Below are positions 33,519 to 34,667 of a stretch of DNA of 34,667 nt, in pieces. The notes under the pieces are model-generated. The model was given only the letters and a program-made list of their open reading frames with translations. It did no database searches and was not told where the DNA came from. The stretch spans positions 1-34,667 of the forward strand of contig JAKFUF010000155.1 in the NCBI GenBank assembly GCA_021732845.1, given 5' to 3'. The position numbers and the translations under genes are program-made. The DNA is from Planctomycetaceae bacterium (GTDB lineage: Bacteria; Planctomycetota; Planctomycetia; Planctomycetales; Planctomycetaceae). The first letter of the stretch is position 1. Each line of letters starts with the position of its first letter.

Positions 33519-33947
33519 TTACCCCGTGTCGTCATCTTCGATCCGGTATCTCGCCTGCAACTGAGCCTGCGTCTCAGAGACCCGTGGCACACTCCGCGCT
33601 TTCCCGCCCACATCCAAGTTTGGCGGTGAAGTTGCGTGGATGATTGGCACCGCTGTCGGGCACTGCCGCGCGGCCTCACACGCGGAGTTCATGGCGGCCG
33701 AATCTTCGATCAGTCCGCCCTCCTGCGTCACCACCCCAACGCATTCCTCATCATCCGCCAGCCTGATCGATAGCGCCTCGGTCACCTCCGGTTTTTCCTC
33801 AGAAGTCGTCTCCCCTGCCAAAACCGTCACGGCCGAAACTGCCACCGCCGAAACTGCGTCCTCGCCGAGGGTTGGCACCACGGCATCGCCCGCCACATGA
33901 CCCACCTGCGGTGGCTCGGATTCCACCAAGCTGATCGTTAGCGCCAA
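33519..33947 (-). CDS. Doubtful open frame, acidic and low in complexity
   Basis: A 142-codon frame starting with TTG, not recognised. Part of it is a short tandem duplication (AVSAV-AVSAV, from a repeated GCCGAAACTGC word), the middle is acidic (ETTSEEKPEVTEAL, LADDEECVG) and the end reads SETQAQLQARYRIEDDDTG. In frame the sequence stays open further upstream to about 34060 (with ELIRELAEESQVTPTADEAGG) but has no good start. The region 33378-34400 otherwise has only repeats. It may be a decayed gene; functional coding is uncertain. Confidence 0.25.
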   Translation of the reverse strand: MALTISLVESEPPQVGHVAGDAVVPTLGEDAVSAVAVSAVTVLAGETTSEEKPEVTEALSIRLADDEECVGVVTQEGGLIEDSAAMNSACEAARQCPTAVPIIHATSPPNLDVGGKARSVPRVSETQAQLQARYRIEDDDTG

Positions 33948-34039
33948 CGGCGGAACCCCTGGAGCGGATGGGTGGCTTGCTCCGCCTGCTTCATCCGCTG
34001 TCGGGGTTACTTGTGACTCTTCCGCGAGTTCCCTGATCA

Positions 34040-34089
34040 GCTCACCGGACGGCTTGCGCCGTGCCGCTACAAGTGGGCGTCAAGTCGTC
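34040..34089 (+). repeat. REP-like hairpin repeat, right copy
   Basis: Nearly identical to 307-356 over 50 bases, same orientation, core ACGG-cttgcg-CCGT then GCCGCTACAA. It lies in the gene-poor right end. Confidence 0.65.
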
Positions 34090-34183
34090 TTTTTCTCCGC
34101 ACAAGAACGCGAACGTCTGGCGACAATGCCGACAGCGCGAATCTTGGGTCACCGTGTTGGGCCTCGCCGGACCACGCCCGCGT

Positions 34184-34202
34184 CCTTTCGCCGAGCGAAA
34201 GG
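34184..34202. repeat. Perfect 8-bp hairpin
   Basis: CCTTTCGC-CGA-GCGAAAGG: an 8-bp stem with a three-base loop. It lies next to GCCGGACCACGCCCGC (about 34167), a segment shared with the diverged MITE relative near 9232. No run of T follows, so it is not a typical intrinsic terminator. Confidence 0.5.
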
Positions 34203-34216
34203 CAACACAAAGTAGT

Positions 34217-34235
34217 CGAGTCACTCCGTGACTCG
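34217..34235. repeat. 19-bp palindrome, copy 1
   Basis: CGAGTCACTCCGTGACTCG: an 8-bp stem with a three-base loop (TCC). Copy 2 is at 34332-34350 with the reverse-complement loop. Could be a protein-binding site or a repeat; nothing else marks a role. Confidence 0.5.
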
Positions 34236-34331
34236 CATCGTGGCTTCCTCGACGGCTTGCAATTCAGAGACAGCGGCAGGGCACAAGCTCTCCGATGAGT
34301 CTCAAAGTCGCCCAGTCACTCCGGCCGGGTT

Positions 34332-34350
34332 CGAGTCACGGAGTGACTCG
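34332..34350. repeat. 19-bp palindrome, copy 2
   Basis: CGAGTCACGGAGTGACTCG: same stem as 34217-34235 with loop GGA, 96 bases away. The two together could pair with each other as well as fold alone. Confidence 0.5.
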
Positions 34351-34400
34351 GCAACTTTGCGATGTTCGAGAGAGGACGACGTTCAGCTTGCGGGCGACGC

Positions 34401-34541
34401 GGCGGGAGGGCTCCAGCTCCTGCTGAGCCACGGTGAAGGGTGGGCGCTGCTTGGGTGTGTGAACGATTCGCAAATGACTCGAAAGTCCTTCGAAAACCCC
34501 GGATCGTCTGTTGCCCGCTGCTCTGGATGACCAGAGCCCTC
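34401..34541 (+). repeat. MITE-like repeat, right copy (3' end interrupted by intron)
   Basis: Begins with the full terminal repeat GGCGGGAGGGCTC (34401-34413) and ends at GAGCCCTC (34534-34541), where the intron starts; CCGCC, the rest of the terminal repeat, is displaced. The internal sequence is almost the same as 134-254. Together the copies define an element of about 146 bp with no coding capacity. Confidence 0.7.
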
Positions 34542-34667
34542 GTGCGCTTGCACGTTTGTTGAATCGGCGGGTGAAAGTCCCAGCCAGGAGGTTTAAGTTT
34601 GATCCTGTAGTCGACCGCAACTGCGTCGCCGTGAGGCGGGGTGGGGAGCAGCGGGAGATGATTGACC
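34542..34667 (+). mobile_element. Group II-like intron, 5' end only (runs off window)
   Basis: Starts GTGCGC at 34542 right after GAGCCCTC and is the exact reverse complement of 1-126. It contains GGGTGAAAGTCCC, typical of group II domain I. The remainder is outside the window. Its orientation is opposite to the left copy because it sits in the other terminal repeat of the MITE-like element. Confidence 0.6.

Noticed and set aside
34042-34224. Small Cys-rich minus-strand frame (CRHCRQTFAFLCG)
   Set aside because: It begins in a palindrome and ends in the REP hairpin, so most of it is repeat; a zinc ribbon is not convincing.

Overview
The window looks like a chromosomal piece of a planctomycete (phylum Planctomycetota), probably a contig cut at repeats. 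The evidence is a DUF1549/DUF1553 surface protein with CxnCH motifs, a Tat-exported DUF1501 protein, a secreted PPC-domain protein, a lipoprotein with a sulfatase-modifying-factor fold, GC-rich coding sequence, and several families of short palindromic intergenic repeats. The species cannot be named from this sequence. No rRNA, tRNA or CRISPR array was seen.

Layout. Positions 1-374 hold the 5' end of a group II-like intron (minus strand), a MITE-like repeat and a REP-like hairpin. Positions 375-4573 carry an SDR dehydratase/epimerase (-), a DUF151 bifunctional-nuclease protein (+), a secretin-N-like exported protein (+) whose 5' end lies in a palindromic repeat, and a membrane-anchored alpha/beta hydrolase (+). 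Positions 4591-10470 (-) carry a PPC-domain secreted protein, GlmS and a D-glutamate cyclase-like protein. A TIR-domain remnant lies at 10671-10802. Next are an NhaD-like antiporter (-), ribosome recycling factor (+) and the DUF1549/DUF1553 protein (+). After a PAS-domain remnant comes a translationally coupled pair (-): a YhaO-like phosphoesterase that has lost most of its metal ligands, and a large YhaN-like ATPase. On the plus strand follow a thioredoxin-fold protein, acetylglutamate kinase (argB) and a Tsr3-like protein.

Positions 25162-26391 are eleven tandem copies of a ~112-bp, hairpin-rich unit lying between the convergent tsr3-like and DUF1501 genes. Then come DUF1501 (-), glutathione peroxidase (-), a Rieske-domain remnant, a small conserved-looking protein (-), a class I aminotransferase (-), a SUMF-fold lipoprotein (-) and a CcsA/HemX-like membrane protein (-). 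The right end mirrors the left: REP hairpin, palindromes, MITE-like repeat, intron 5' end (plus strand).

How the genes work together. Most are housekeeping or envelope genes without one shared pathway: amino-sugar supply (GlmS), arginine synthesis (ArgB), amino-acid transamination, translation recycling (RRF), cytochrome maturation (CcsA-like) and peroxide defence (GPx). The one clear functional pair is YhaO-like/YhaN-like, joined by an ATGA overlap. The most notable features are the inactive-looking nuclease partner, a Tsr3-like protein in a bacterium, the tandem hairpin array, and repeats that have become part of protein-coding ends.
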